Positions 56,159 through 64,000 of a stretch of 64,000 bases of DNA are shown in pieces. Below the pieces are notes generated by a model. The model ran no database searches and was not told the origin of the DNA. It worked only from the letters and a program-made list of their open reading frames with translations. Each line of letters opens with the position of its first letter. Position 1 is the first letter of the stretch. The stretch is from Carnobacteriaceae bacterium zg-84 (GTDB lineage Bacteria; Bacillota; Bacilli; Lactobacillales; Aerococcaceae): contig CP059430.1 in the NCBI GenBank assembly GCA_013874835.1, positions 1,846,741 to 1,910,740 on the forward strand, read 5' to 3'. Position numbers and translations under genes: made by a program.

Positions 56159-57949
56159 ATGTGTGGAATTGTCGGTTACATTGGTAACAAACAAGCACAA
56201 ACAATTTTATTAGACGGATTACAAACATTAGAATACAGAGGCTACGACTCAGCCGGTATTTACGTTGTATCTAACGGAGTTGGACATTTATTTAAAGAAG
56301 TAGGACCTATTGCTCAATTAAAAAATCACACAGATTTTTCTATTCCTGCAACTTATGGAATAGGACACACACGATGGGCAACACATGGCGTTCCAAGTCT
56401 TGTCAATGCACATCCTCATCAATCTTACAATCAACGTTTTACACTTGTTCATAATGGTGTCATTGAAAATTACAAAGAATTAAAAGAAACTTACTTACAA
56501 CATATAAACTTAAAAGGACAAACAGACACTGAAATCATTGTTTGCCTTATTGCTCTATTTGTTGAAAAAGACGCATTATCAACAAAAGATGCTTTTAAAA
56601 AAGTATTAAACTTAATTCATGGTTCGTATGCTTTTGCCCTCATTGATGAACAAACACCAAATACATTATTTGTGGCAAAAAATAAAAGCCCTCTATTAAT
56701 TGGTGTTGGAAAAGACTTCAATATGGTATGTAGTGACGCAATGGCAGGAATTAAACAAACCAATCAATTTATCGAATTACACGACAAAGAATTTGTTGTG
56801 TTAACAAAAGATGCCATTATCATAGAACAAGACGATATACCTATTTCAAGAGAACCTTTTACAGCACAAATAGATGCTACGGACATAGAAAAAGGTACTT
56901 ATCCTTACTACATGCTAAAAGAGATTGATGAACAACCTGCTGTTTTAAGACGAATTATTAAATCTTATACACAAAACGACACACTAACTATTCCAAATGA
57001 CATTAAAACAACTATTCAATCATGTGATAGAATATATATTATTGCATGTGGAACAAGTTATCATGCAGGATTAATTGGAAAATATTACCTTGAAACATTT
57101 GCAAAAATACCCACTGAAGTACACATTGCTAGTGAATTTTCATACCAACTACCACTTCTATCAGAAAAGCCATTCTTTATCTTTATTTCACAAAGTGGAG
57201 AAACAGCTGATAGCAGACAAGCTCTCGTTAAAATCAATGAGTTTAAATATCCATCCTTAACGATAACAAATGTGGCAGGATCTACACTATCAAGAGAAGC
57301 AACTTATACATTATTATTGTATGCAGGACCAGAAATTGCTGTTGCATCAACAAAAGCCTATACAGCACAAATTTCTGTATTAGCAATCCTTGCTTATGTA
57401 CTATCAAAAGAACCATTATCATTTGATTTAAAACACGAACTATCTCTTGTTGCCAATGGTATGGAAAGCATTATTGAACAAAAAGAAACCATTCATGAGA
57501 TTGCTAAAGATTTTCTAGCACATTCAAGAAACGCATTCTTTATTGGACGCGGTTTAGACTATTTTGTTTCTTTAGAAGCTGCATTAAAACTAAAAGAAAT
57601 TTCATACATTCAAACAGAAGGTTTTGCAGCTGGAGAATTAAAACATGGTACAATAGCATTAATTGAAGAAAATACTCCTGTTTTTGCTATCATGACACAA
57701 GAAAACCTTGTCTTAAACACAAGAGGAAACATTCAAGAAGTAAAAGCACGTGGTGCAAAAACATGTACCTTTGTAGATGAAACATTCGCAACTCAAGAAG
57801 ACCAATTTTTATTACCTCATGTTTGCGACTATTTTTCTCCACTTATTTCAATCATACCAACCCAATTACTTGCCTATTATGCAACTTTAGAATTAGGATA
57901 TGATATAGATAAACCAAGAAACTTAGCCAAAAGCGTTACAGTAGAATAG
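56159..57949 (+). CDS. glmS: Glutamine-fructose-6-phosphate aminotransferase
   Basis: It makes glucosamine 6-phosphate, entry to UDP-GlcNAc and the cell wall. The 596 residues begin [10 protein letters not shown] with the catalytic Cys 2. The amidohydrolase domain has [11 protein letters not shown]. Two SIS isomerase domains follow ([31 protein letters not shown]), and the protein ends [18 protein letters not shown] site precedes the ATG. It is controlled by the upstream ribozyme. Two small genes follow closely. Confidence 0.98.
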   Translation: MCGIVGYIGNKQAQTILLDGLQTLEYRGYDSAGIYVVSNGVGHLFKEVGPIAQLKNHTDFSIPATYGIGHTRWATHGVPSLVNAHPHQSYNQRFTLVHNGVIENYKELKETYLQHINLKGQTDTEIIVCLIALFVEKDALSTKDAFKKVLNLIHGSYAFALIDEQTPNTLFVAKNKSPLLIGVGKDFNMVCSDAMAGIKQTNQFIELHDKEFVVLTKDAIIIEQDDIPISREPFTAQIDATDIEKGTYPYYMLKEIDEQPAVLRRIIKSYTQNDTLTIPNDIKTTIQSCDRIYIIACGTSYHAGLIGKYYLETFAKIPTEVHIASEFSYQLPLLSEKPFFIFISQSGETADSRQALVKINEFKYPSLTITNVAGSTLSREATYTLLLYAGPEIAVASTKAYTAQISVLAILAYVLSKEPLSFDLKHELSLVANGMESIIEQKETIHEIAKDFLAHSRNAFFIGRGLDYFVSLEAALKLKEISYIQTEGFAAGELKHGTIALIEENTPVFAIMTQENLVLNTRGNIQEVKARGAKTCTFVDETFATQEDQFLLPHVCDYFSPLISIIPTQLLAYYATLELGYDIDKPRNLAKSVTVE

Positions 57950-57957
57950 GAGGATTT

Positions 57958-58290
57958 ATGGAACAATTACCAAACTGCCCAAAATGTCAATCTGAATATA
58001 CTTATGAAGACAATCATGTCATCATTTGTCCAGAATGTGCCAATGAATTTACATTAGACGATGTTAACGAAACAGAATTAACTGTAAAAGATGCTAACGG
58101 TACTTTACTACAAGACGGAGATACAGTAAGCATTATTAAAGACTTAAAAGTTAAAGGTGCACCAAAAGATTTAAAACAAGGTACAAAAGTAAAAAATATA
58201 CGTCTTGTTGAAGGTGATCACAATATTGATTGTAAAATTGATGGATTTGGTGCCATGAAATTAAAATCAGAATTTGTAAAAAAAATATAG
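57958..58290 (+). CDS. PhnA/YjdM-like zinc-ribbon protein
   Basis: In these 110 residues an N-terminal zinc ribbon ([20 protein letters not shown]) is followed by a PhnA domain ([25 protein letters not shown]-like and [19 protein letters not shown]). Family members were named for alkylphosphonate use, but their true role is unclear. It starts 8 bases after glmS, and the ribosome site overlaps the glmS stop, so co-transcription is likely. Confidence 0.9.
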   Translation: MEQLPNCPKCQSEYTYEDNHVIICPECANEFTLDDVNETELTVKDANGTLLQDGDTVSIIKDLKVKGAPKDLKQGTKVKNIRLVEGDHNIDCKIDGFGAMKLKSEFVKKI

Positions 58291-58298
58291 GACACACC

Positions 58299-58718
58299 AT
58301 GAAAAAAATAACTAAATTATTAACTATTTTCAGTTTCTTTTTAATACTTGCAGCTTGTCAACAAAATCATCAAGTATCACAAGCCATACAAGAAATAAAC
58401 ATTGAACAAGTCGATACATTACCAGAAAACAGTATTATTTTATTTGGAAAAGCCTCTTGTTCAGCCTGTCAAAAAGCAAAACCTATCTTAGAAACGGTTT
58501 TAAAACAAGAAAACAAAACAATGTACTATTTAGACTTTGATAAATATACAGATGACAAATACGCAGATAAAGTAAGTGATATTTTATCAACCTACAATTT
58601 TTCATCTGTTCCAACTGTTGTTAAAATAGCTGGAAATCATACAGCTAAAGAAACATTAAAACCAAGTGATTTAAAACAAGAAAATATCAAAGAAATTTTT
58701 AAAACATTTATAAAATAA
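58299..58718 (+). CDS. Thioredoxin-like lipoprotein
   Basis: The 139 residues start with a lipoprotein signal (lipobox LAAC, C20). The thioredoxin-like domain has the redox pair C54-S-A-C57 in FGKASCSACQKAKP, a conserved cis-Pro in SSVPTVV, and C-terminal helices. It is probably an extracytoplasmic disulfide oxidoreductase or bacteriocin-accessory-type thioredoxin. It is last in the glmS run, 8 bases after the PhnA-like gene, before a strong terminator. Confidence 0.88.
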   Translation: MKKITKLLTIFSFFLILAACQQNHQVSQAIQEINIEQVDTLPENSIILFGKASCSACQKAKPILETVLKQENKTMYYLDFDKYTDDKYADKVSDILSTYNFSSVPTVVKIAGNHTAKETLKPSDLKQENIKEIFKTFIK

Positions 58719-58756
58719 AGATGAAGGTGGTAAGATTTGTTACCACCTTCATCTTT
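58717..58756. terminator. Terminator after the glmS run
   Basis: A 17-bp perfect stem (58717-58733 with 58740-58756) begins at the stop codon of the lipoprotein gene; symmetric AAAG/CTTT ends let it work both ways. Confidence 0.9.
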
Positions 58757-58758
58757 TA

Positions 58759-58791
58759 TCATCTACAAACACTATTTGTAGATGATTTTTT
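58759..58791 (+). terminator. Second hairpin overlapping the Xre gene's last codons
   Basis: TCATCTACAAA (58759-58769) pairs with TTTGTAGATGA (58775-58785), followed by TTTTTT on the plus strand. It covers the last five codons of the convergent Xre-type gene, so it doubles as terminator and coding DNA. Confidence 0.7.
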
Positions 58792-59293
58792 TATTAAATT
58801 TAATGTATTTGTTAAAATACACTATCAGTTGTATCGTTACTTTTTTACAAAAATGAATACCTTTTAAACTTATCATACATAAAAAGATAGTTAAAACAAG
58901 CTGATACCATTCAAAAGATTGAGGACCAAACATTGAACTAATCATATAGAGAATTGGACTAATAATAAAAGCACCTATCGTTATCCACAAAGCAGCTAGC
59001 AACACAACTATTGTTATAAAAATACCGCTAAATAAACAAATATTAAAAAATACACTACCAATGATTGCCATGACATTAAGTTTTTTCTCTTTTGTATAGC
59101 CTATCAATTCTTCAAGTCCCACACCATATAATTGGCTTAATGTTTCTAAAACATAAATATTTGGCAATGTATTATTTTGTTCCCAACGAGAAATTGTTTG
59201 CCTCGTCACGAATAATACATTAGCGACTTCTTCTTGTGACAATCCTTTATCCACTCTTGCTTTTTTTAAAAGACTTCCTAAATCTTTTTCCAT
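58772..59293 (-). CDS. Membrane-anchored Xre-family regulator
   Basis: The 173 residues have an N-terminal Cro/CI helix-turn-helix at 5-62 (LLKKARVDKGLSQEEVANVL, TRQTISRWEQNNTLPN). Two to three hydrophobic segments follow (about 72-105, 105-120 and 130-150) and a basic Lys-rich tail. It probably senses an envelope signal or partner. No partner gene is adjacent. Target genes are unknown. It is convergent with the thioredoxin gene and divergent from rpoE. Confidence 0.85.
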   Translation of the reverse strand: MEKDLGSLLKKARVDKGLSQEEVANVLFVTRQTISRWEQNNTLPNIYVLETLSQLYGVGLEELIGYTKEKKLNVMAIIGSVFFNICLFSGIFITIVVLLAALWITIGAFIISPILYMISSMFGPQSFEWYQLVLTIFLCMISLKGIHFCKKVTIQLIVYFNKYIKFNKKIIYK

Positions 59294-59393
59294 AACCCCT
59301 ACTCCTTTGCGATGAATTTATTCAAAATATATCAAAAAAAAATCGTATTTTAAAGCAACAATTTTGTTACATCGAATATATTTCACAAATATA

Positions 59394-59422
59394 TTGAAAA
59401 ATAGATTTTTTTAGTATATGAT
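59394..59422 (+). promoter_or_regulatory. Promoter of rpoE
   Basis: TTGAAA (59394-59399) and TATGAT (59417-59422) are 17 bases apart, 32 bases before the start codon. Confidence 0.7.
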
Positions 59423-59454
59423 GAGAGATAGACTGTTGAAAGGATGAGCCTAAA

Positions 59455-60006
59455 ATGTTAAATAATTTTCAAGGTATTGATAAACGTGAATTATCTATGA
59501 TTGAAGTAGCACATGCTATTTTAGAAGAAAAAGGTTCTATCATAGAATTTAATGAATTACTAGTTGCTGTTCAAAATTTTTTGGAATTATCTGAAGATGA
59601 ATTAGAAAAGAAAATGTCAATTTTTTATACAGAATTAAATATTGACGGTAGTTTCATCTCACTAGGCGACAATCGTTGGGGATTACGTTCATGGTACCCT
59701 ATTGATTCTATTGATGAAGAATTAGTATCTGCCCTAGAAGAAACCGTAGCACCACGCAAAAAACGCAAAAAACTTAGTGCATTCGTTACAAGTGAAGATG
59801 ATGTGGATTACAGCAATGACGATCCAGAAGATATGGATGACTTAGATGATGAAGACTTATTAACATCAGATGACGATGATTTAGGGTATCGTTCTGACTT
59901 TGATGACTTAGTAGACGATACAGACGAAGATTCTGATGATTTTGATGATGCAATCGAAGAAGATTTAACGATTGTATCAGACGAAGATGTTTTTGAAGAA
60001 TTATAA
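59455..60006 (+). CDS. rpoE: RNA polymerase delta subunit
   Basis: This 183-residue Firmicute-specific polymerase subunit increases recycling and promoter selectivity. The N-terminal HARE-HTH domain spans about 8-90 (MIEVAHAILEEKGSIIEFNE, LGDNRWGLRSWYP). A basic KKRKK patch follows near 100. The last ~75 residues are almost all Asp, Glu and Ser and would be disordered, as in known delta subunits. It is monocistronic with a strong terminator. Confidence 0.95.
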   Translation: MLNNFQGIDKRELSMIEVAHAILEEKGSIIEFNELLVAVQNFLELSEDELEKKMSIFYTELNIDGSFISLGDNRWGLRSWYPIDSIDEELVSALEETVAPRKKRKKLSAFVTSEDDVDYSNDDPEDMDDLDDEDLLTSDDDDLGYRSDFDDLVDDTDEDSDDFDDAIEEDLTIVSDEDVFEEL

Positions 60007-60025
60007 TAGTATTTCACACAAGATA

Positions 60026-60063
60026 AAAAGGAAGCAAATGGCATTTGTCATTTGCTTCCTTTT
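60026..60063 (+). terminator. Terminator of rpoE
   Basis: A 15-bp perfect stem (60026-60040 with 60049-60063) has A4 and T4 ends, 20 bases after the rpoE stop. Confidence 0.9.
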
Positions 60064-60102
60064 ACTTTCCGTACACTTCAAAAGCTACCAACACAAACAA
60101 AT

Positions 60103-60144
60103 AAAGTGGTGAGCTAATGCCTAAAAGCATTGGTTCACCACTTT
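60103..60144 (-). terminator. Terminator of the rpmH-rnpA-yidC-jag run
   Basis: AAAGTGGTGA pairs with TCACCACTTT, with inner pairing of CAATGC and GCATT. On the minus strand it is followed by ATTTGTTTGT. It lies 44 bp past the jag stop. Confidence 0.75.
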
Positions 60145-60187
60145 TATCTAATAAACTGAATGTTAGATTATTTCATCATTCTACTTT

Positions 60188-60925
60188 TTAATCTTGAAAA
60201 TCAACCACTAAATAACGATATGGTTCATTACCTTCTGAATGTGTTGTAATGTTATCGTATTTACTCAATCTTGCATGAATAATTTTTCTTTCAAATGCAG
60301 GAAGTGGTTCTAAAAAGACTGATTGTTTTGTTCTTAACACTTTTTTAGCTGTTCTATCCGCAACATCTTTTAATTTTACTTCACGTTTTTCTCTATAATC
60401 GCCAATATTCACAACAACCATTGGTGCTTTTTCATTCTTTTTATATACCATTGTTTGTGCCAATATTTGTAAAGCGTTGATAATTTTACCATGTTTTCCA
60501 ATCAATAAACCTGCTTTTTCTGTTTCAATTTGGAAAACTAATTTTTTAGATACTTCTTTAACAGTAACATCAATCTTTGCTCCGTATGCACGTGCCACAT
60601 CTACTAAATAGTCACAAACTTTACTATAATCTTCATGTGATTCATCAGATTGATTTGGTTTTACAATAACCATTTCTTCCACAACAAAAGGTGGATCATA
60701 TTCAACAACTTCTGAAACAACCTCTTCTACAACAGGCTGAACAACTTCTTCCACTTCTTTTTTACTAATTTCAATAACGGCATCTTTATGACCAAAACCA
60801 AAAAGACCTTTTTTACCCTCTTCTTTTACAATAATTGTTGCTTCTTCTCTTTTAATATTTAATTTAATAAGACCTTTTTGAATTGCTTTTTCAACAGTCA
60901 CATCTGTTATAATCAATGATTCCAT
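60188..60925 (-). CDS. jag: RNA-binding protein Jag / KhpB
   Basis: This 245-residue RNA chaperone is linked to cell elongation and division. The Jag-N domain is at 1-52 (TVEKAIQKGLIKLNIKREEA, KKGLFGFGHKDAVI). A linker rich in Val and Glu follows, then a KH domain (about 100-175, KLVFQIETEKAGLLIGKHGK) and an R3H domain (about 180-243, LPAFERKIIHARLSKY). It is downstream of yidC in the classical origin block. Confidence 0.95.
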   Translation of the reverse strand: MESLIITDVTVEKAIQKGLIKLNIKREEATIIVKEEGKKGLFGFGHKDAVIEISKKEVEEVVQPVVEEVVSEVVEYDPPFVVEEMVIVKPNQSDESHEDYSKVCDYLVDVARAYGAKIDVTVKEVSKKLVFQIETEKAGLLIGKHGKIINALQILAQTMVYKKNEKAPMVVVNIGDYREKREVKLKDVADRTAKKVLRTKQSVFLEPLPAFERKIIHARLSKYDNITTHSEGNEPYRYLVVDFQD

Positions 60926-60946
60926 TGCTTTCCCTCCAAATGAGCT

Positions 60947-61762
60947 TTATTTTTTCGTTGCTTTTAACATTGCTTTTTTCAACGCTCTTGCTTTTGCTTT
61001 TTCTTCTTTTAATTTTTGTTCACGTTCTCGTCTTAATTTATATGGATTATTCAACAATAATGTTTGTCCAACAGCAAAAATATTTCCGACTACCCAATAT
61101 AAAGATAATGCTGCATTTAACGAAAAACCAAAGAAGAAAATCATTGCAGGTAACATATATAATTGCATGAATTTCAGTTGTTGTGCATCTTTTGTTTGAC
61201 CTTGCAATGTTAAATAACCATTTAACCATGTAAAGAATGCAGCCAATGCAGGTAAAATAAAGTAAGGATCTACTTTACCCAATTCAGCCCATAAAAAATG
61301 ACCTGTTTGTAATTCCTTTGTTGTTAAAATTGCTTGATACAAAGCAATCATAATAGGCATTTGAATTAAAGCTGGTAAACATCCTGCCAATTGATTCACA
61401 CCATGTTTTTCATTTAATTCTTTCATTGCCTGCTGCAATTCTAATTGTGTTTGTCTATCTCTAGCAGAATATTTTTCTCTTAATTTTTTTATTTCAGGTT
61501 GTAATTCTGCTGTTTTTCGAGTTGCTTTATATTGATATTGCATAATCGGCAACAATATAATACGCGTAATAATTGTAAATAAAATAATACCTAAAGCGTA
61601 ATTATCACCTGCCAAATGAGATAAATATTTAATAAATTCAGACAAATGGTCAATCGCATGATCCCATAAACCTTTTTGTCCTGTTTGACTATTACCACAA
61701 CCTGCTAATAAAAAAATGAAAGATGATAATATCAAACCTCTTTGTAACTTTTTACTCTTCAC
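60947..61762 (-). CDS. yidC: Membrane protein insertase YidC (lipoprotein type)
   Basis: This 271-residue Oxa1/YidC-family insertase has a signal peptide ending in lipobox LAGC, then five transmembrane helices. Core motifs are GIILFTIITRIILLPIMQYQ, QLAGCLPALIQMPIMIALYQ and LSLYWVVGNIFAVGQ, and a basic C-terminal tail. I chose GTG 61762 because GGAGG (61776-61772) lies 9 bases upstream, which makes it overlap the rnpA end by 11 bases. A longer reading to ATG 61819 lies inside rnpA and lacks a ribosome site. Confidence 0.93.
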   Translation of the reverse strand: MKSKKLQRGLILSSFIFLLAGCGNSQTGQKGLWDHAIDHLSEFIKYLSHLAGDNYALGIILFTIITRIILLPIMQYQYKATRKTAELQPEIKKLREKYSARDRQTQLELQQAMKELNEKHGVNQLAGCLPALIQMPIMIALYQAILTTKELQTGHFLWAELGKVDPYFILPALAAFFTWLNGYLTLQGQTKDAQQLKFMQLYMLPAMIFFFGFSLNAALSLYWVVGNIFAVGQTLLLNNPYKLRREREQKLKEEKAKARALKKAMLKATKK

Positions 61763-62126
61763 TCTTTTTTTCCTCCACCTTTTCATCTGTTTTAATGAGC
61801 TGGCATAATTTAAAAACATGTTTTAAACTCGATTTCATATCTTCCACACTCATCTCAACAACTGGATTTCTCGCAATGATAATTATATCATAATTTTTGT
61901 ATAATATGTCGTTTATTTCAAAGATTGCACGTCTAATTTTACGTTTAATACGATTTCGTATCACCGCATTTCCAAGTTTTTTACTAACAGACAATCCTAC
62001 ACGAATATGCTCCTGCTCCTCTTTTTTTAACACATAAACGACAAATTGCTTATTCGCCTTTGATTTTCGATTATCAAAAATCATCTTAAAATCTTTATTC
62101 GTTTTTACTCTATATGTTTTTTTCAT
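61752..62126 (-). CDS. rnpA: Ribonuclease P protein component
   Basis: The 124 residues assist the RNase P RNA in trimming tRNA 5' ends. The typical opening is KKTYRVKTNKDFKMIFDNRK, followed by the signature VGLSVSKKLGNAVIRNRIKR and RRAIFEI. It carries a longer Glu/Lys-rich C-terminal tail than usual. The tail overlaps the start of yidC. It lies 79 bases after rpmH, separated by a hairpin. Confidence 0.96.
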   Translation of the reverse strand: MKKTYRVKTNKDFKMIFDNRKSKANKQFVVYVLKKEEQEHIRVGLSVSKKLGNAVIRNRIKRKIRRAIFEINDILYKNYDIIIIARNPVVEMSVEDMKSSLKHVFKLCQLIKTDEKVEEKKSEE

Positions 62127-62173
62127 TAATAATTACTCCTATATACACACCACCATTATACTACGCTTTATAA

Positions 62174-62202
62174 AACAAAAAAAGACCACTTTGTAAGTGA
62201 TC
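62174..62202 (-). terminator. Terminator / attenuator after rpmH
   Basis: On the minus strand GATCACTT pairs with AAGTGGTC (two G-T pairs) around ACA and is followed by TTTTTTTGTTTT. It begins 4 bases past the rpmH stop and precedes rnpA, so it likely lowers rnpA-yidC expression relative to L34. Confidence 0.8.
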
Positions 62203-62205
62203 CTC

Positions 62206-62340
62206 CTAAGCTGATAATACTTTTCTACCTTTACGGCGTCTGCTAGCTAATACACGACGACCATTTTTTGTACTCATACGTTTACGGAAACCATGTACTT
62301 TTTGGCGTTTACGTTTTTTTGGTTGGTAAGTTCTTTTCAT
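62206..62340 (-). CDS. rpmH: 50S ribosomal protein L34
   Basis: This 44-residue basic protein reads [18 protein letters not shown], then [18 protein letters not shown] and KGRKVLSA. It is the canonical L34. Its ATG at 62340 has an AGGAGGTG site. Its place next to rnpA and an origin region is conserved across bacteria. Confidence 0.98.
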   Translation of the reverse strand: MKRTYQPKKRKRQKVHGFRKRMSTKNGRRVLASRRRKGRKVLSA

Positions 62341-62405
62341 AATGTGCACCTCCTAGATAAATATGTCTATCTTTTCAAATGTAAAACATTCAGACAGTCC
62401 CTAAT

Positions 62406-62434
62406 AGTATATGAAAATAAGCAAATATTGTCAA
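62406..62434 (-). promoter_or_regulatory. Promoter of rpmH
   Basis: On the minus strand TTGACA (62434-62429) and TATACT (62411-62406) are 17 bases apart. Element B copy 2 begins 35 bases upstream of the -35, so the core promoter is untouched. Confidence 0.88.
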
Positions 62435-62469
62435 TCTTTTTTTATGAATTTCATTGAAAATATCCCACC

Positions 62470-63760
62470 GCCGAGTTGTAAAATAAAGTGCAAAAGCAAA
62501 ATAGTGTTATAAAAACAAAAAAAGACAGATAATTAACTTACTAAGATTCACCACAAAATTAGAAAGGTCATTATCATGTCTAAAACAAATTATAACACAA
62601 AAAAACAATATAAACAGCTATCATTGGTTGAACGTACAAAAATTGAAACGTTATTAAACGAAAAAAAGCCAATACGATATATCGCTGAACGACTCGGAAG
62701 AAATGTATCCACAATTTATAGAGAAATTAAACGAGGAAGCGTTAATCAAATTGTTAATCGAAATGGTATCCAACGTGACGAATTAAAATATTACGCTGAA
62801 ACAAGCCATTACATCTATAAAGCTAAGCAACAAAATAAATATCATCATGATTTAACTGAAAAATTTAGTCAACAATTTTTCAAAGACTTACAACAGGTAG
62901 TTACTGAAAAATATAGAACCCATAGTATTGATACCTTTGTACATTGGTATCGGCAAAATCATCCTAATGAAAAAGTCCCTTGTACGAAAACGGTTTATAC
63001 GTTTGTTCATCAAGGTATTATCCCTATCAAACCAATTGATTTACCCAAAATGGTAAGCATTAGAAAACGACCGAAAAAAGAGAACACCAAAACATACAAG
63101 AAAAATATGGGTACATCTATCGAAAATCGACCAGACGTAGCGAATAATCGTACAGAATTTGGACATTGGGAAATTGATTTAGTCTTATTTAAGAAGACAA
63201 AAAATGAAGCACTATTATTAACGTTAGTAGAACGACAAACACGTTATACAATTATACGTAAAATGAATGATAAAACAGCACAATGTGTCTTACGGACATT
63301 AAAGAATATTTTTAAACAATATAGGAAATCAACCTTCAAGAGTATTACATCTGATAATGGGTCAGAATTCGCCTCGTTATCTGAATTAGAATCGACATAT
63401 TTAAGCATTTACTATGCACACCCTTATTCATCTTATGAGCGTGGTACTAACGAAAATCATAACGGACAGATACGGGAGTTTTTACCTAAGGGTAAATCTA
63501 TCAATACCGTTAAAAAGTCAACTATTCGTAAAATAGAATCCTGCTTAAATCAGAAAATACGGCGTAAATTAGGTTATCGTACACCTGCAGAGTTATTTTT
63601 ATTGCGGGTAGATTAATAGTTTAATAAAAACAGGTTTCCCGTCAAGGCACACTTTGTTTTTCGCCTTGACTAGAAAACCTTTGTTTTTATTGTTTGGTTA
63701 TTAACCCCGCAAAAGAGAAAGTAATTATCTGTTTTTTTGCACTTTACTTTACAATTGGAG
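62470..63760 (+). mobile_element. IS30-family element B, copy 2 (intact), between rpmH and the origin
   Basis: The element is 1291 bp with the same ends as the copy at 31901. It is flanked by the direct repeat GAAAATATCCCACC (62456-62469 and 63761-63774). It lies in the gap between the rpmH promoter and the DnaA boxes. Near-identity with copy 1 indicates recent transposition in this strain. Confidence 0.95.
62576..63616 (+). CDS. IS30-family transposase (element B, intact)
   Basis: This 346-residue DDE transposase has an N-terminal helix-turn-helix (about 14-55, LSLVERTKIETLLNEKKPIR, IAERLGRNVSTIYREI). The catalytic triad is D201 (GHWEIDLV), D260 (ITSDNGSEF) and E293 (GTNENHNGQIR). Its T5 run at 63309-63313 keeps the frame that copy 1 has lost. 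It is the likely source of enzyme for both element B copies. The gene is transcribed toward the origin. Confidence 0.95.
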   Translation: MSKTNYNTKKQYKQLSLVERTKIETLLNEKKPIRYIAERLGRNVSTIYREIKRGSVNQIVNRNGIQRDELKYYAETSHYIYKAKQQNKYHHDLTEKFSQQFFKDLQQVVTEKYRTHSIDTFVHWYRQNHPNEKVPCTKTVYTFVHQGIIPIKPIDLPKMVSIRKRPKKENTKTYKKNMGTSIENRPDVANNRTEFGHWEIDLVLFKKTKNEALLLTLVERQTRYTIIRKMNDKTAQCVLRTLKNIFKQYRKSTFKSITSDNGSEFASLSELESTYLSIYYAHPYSSYERGTNENHNGQIREFLPKGKSINTVKKSTIRKIESCLNQKIRRKLGYRTPAELFLLRVD

Positions 63761-63774
63761 GAAAATATCCCACC

Positions 63775-64000
63775 ATCATACACACATTATCCACAATAAA
63801 AAAGTACTTCTTTCTATTTATCTACGTTTTAAACAAATTTATCCACAATTACACACACATGTATAATCTTTTCGCAGACCTTGTGTAAAATAATAAAAAA
63901 CCTTTATATATACACTTTTTTATGTGGATAACTACTGTGAATATATTTCTTTTATCATAAAGTTATCCACATTTTTTATCCACAAATTTATTTTTTGTGG
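63775..64000. promoter_or_regulatory. Origin-proximal DnaA-box region (oriC, left part)
   Basis: TTATCCACA occurs at 63787-63795, 63839-63847, 63963-63971 and 63976-63984, and inverted at 63923-63931. A further inverted box is cut by the window end (TGTGG at 63996). The region is very AT-rich and lies on the rpmH side, where oriC and dnaA are found in Firmicutes. dnaA itself should begin beyond 64000. Confidence 0.88.

Noticed and set aside
59808..60044. Serine-rich minus-strand frame opposite rpoE
   Set aside because: It is the complement of the Asp/Glu codon tail of the delta subunit.
61763..61819. Longer N-terminus for yidC starting at ATG 61819
   Set aside because: It lacks a ribosome site and would place a non-signal extension before the lipoprotein signal; GTG 61762 has GGAGG.

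Overview
The window is low-GC Firmicute DNA that looks like a member of the Lactobacillales, possibly near the Carnobacteriaceae/Aerococcaceae. The species call is only a guess. Support comes from mevalonate-pathway isoprenoid genes, a glmS ribozyme, a Met T-box on metNIQ, RNA polymerase delta (rpoE), FemAB-type bridge transferases, LPXTG and Cna-B surface proteins, and the order radA-yacL-gltX and mrnC-rlmB-sigH. The right end carries the origin-side block jag-yidC-rnpA-rpmH followed by DnaA boxes, so dnaA should start just past base 64000.

Layout. 1-5.9 kb: a very large minus-strand Cna-B adhesin gene, open at the left edge and split by an IS30-family element. 6-8.1 kb: a decayed type III restriction-modification remnant (truncated mod, an ORF6N/PLD gene and an Xre gene with in-frame stops). 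8.2-10.7 kb: guaA and coaA. 10.8-13.9 kb: mvaD-mvaK2-fni. 14-17.4 kb: a zinc-type ABC transporter and an ECF S component. 17.4-24.7 kb: epuA, murA, birA-bioY, a frameshifted small gene, fba, secG, HMG-CoA reductase and a prepilin peptidase. 24.8-26.7 kb: sigH/comX-like sigma factor, rlmB, mrnC. 26.8-31.9 kb: a methionine uptake operon behind a T-box. 31.9-35.1 kb: a second type of IS30 element inserted in the 3' end of an LPXTG-anchored 5'-nucleotidase. 35.4-42.5 kb: acyl-ACP thioesterase, ABC exporter, gltX, yacL, radA, dut. 42.6-51.3 kb: a flippase, two FemAB transferases, hpf, sdaAB-sdaAA, a wHTH gene remnant, DUF1934, a SufT-like protein and murB. 51.4-55.8 kb: an ascorbate-type PTS with its PRD regulator and a transaldolase-like enzyme. 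55.9-58.7 kb: glmS under its ribozyme, a PhnA-like protein and a thioredoxin-like lipoprotein. 58.8-62.4 kb: a membrane Xre protein, rpoE, jag, yidC, rnpA, rpmH. 62.5-64 kb: an intact copy of the second IS and the start of the origin.

How it fits together. Housekeeping genes dominate: isoprenoids, peptidoglycan precursors and cross-bridges, and translation. The unusual content is accessory. Two IS30-family elements made three insertions, each flanked by 13-15 bp direct repeats. At least seven genes are broken by an insertion, a nonsense codon or a homopolymer frameshift. Two clusters of DnaA boxes lie about 28 and 39 kb from the apparent origin. I saw no tRNA, rRNA or CRISPR array.
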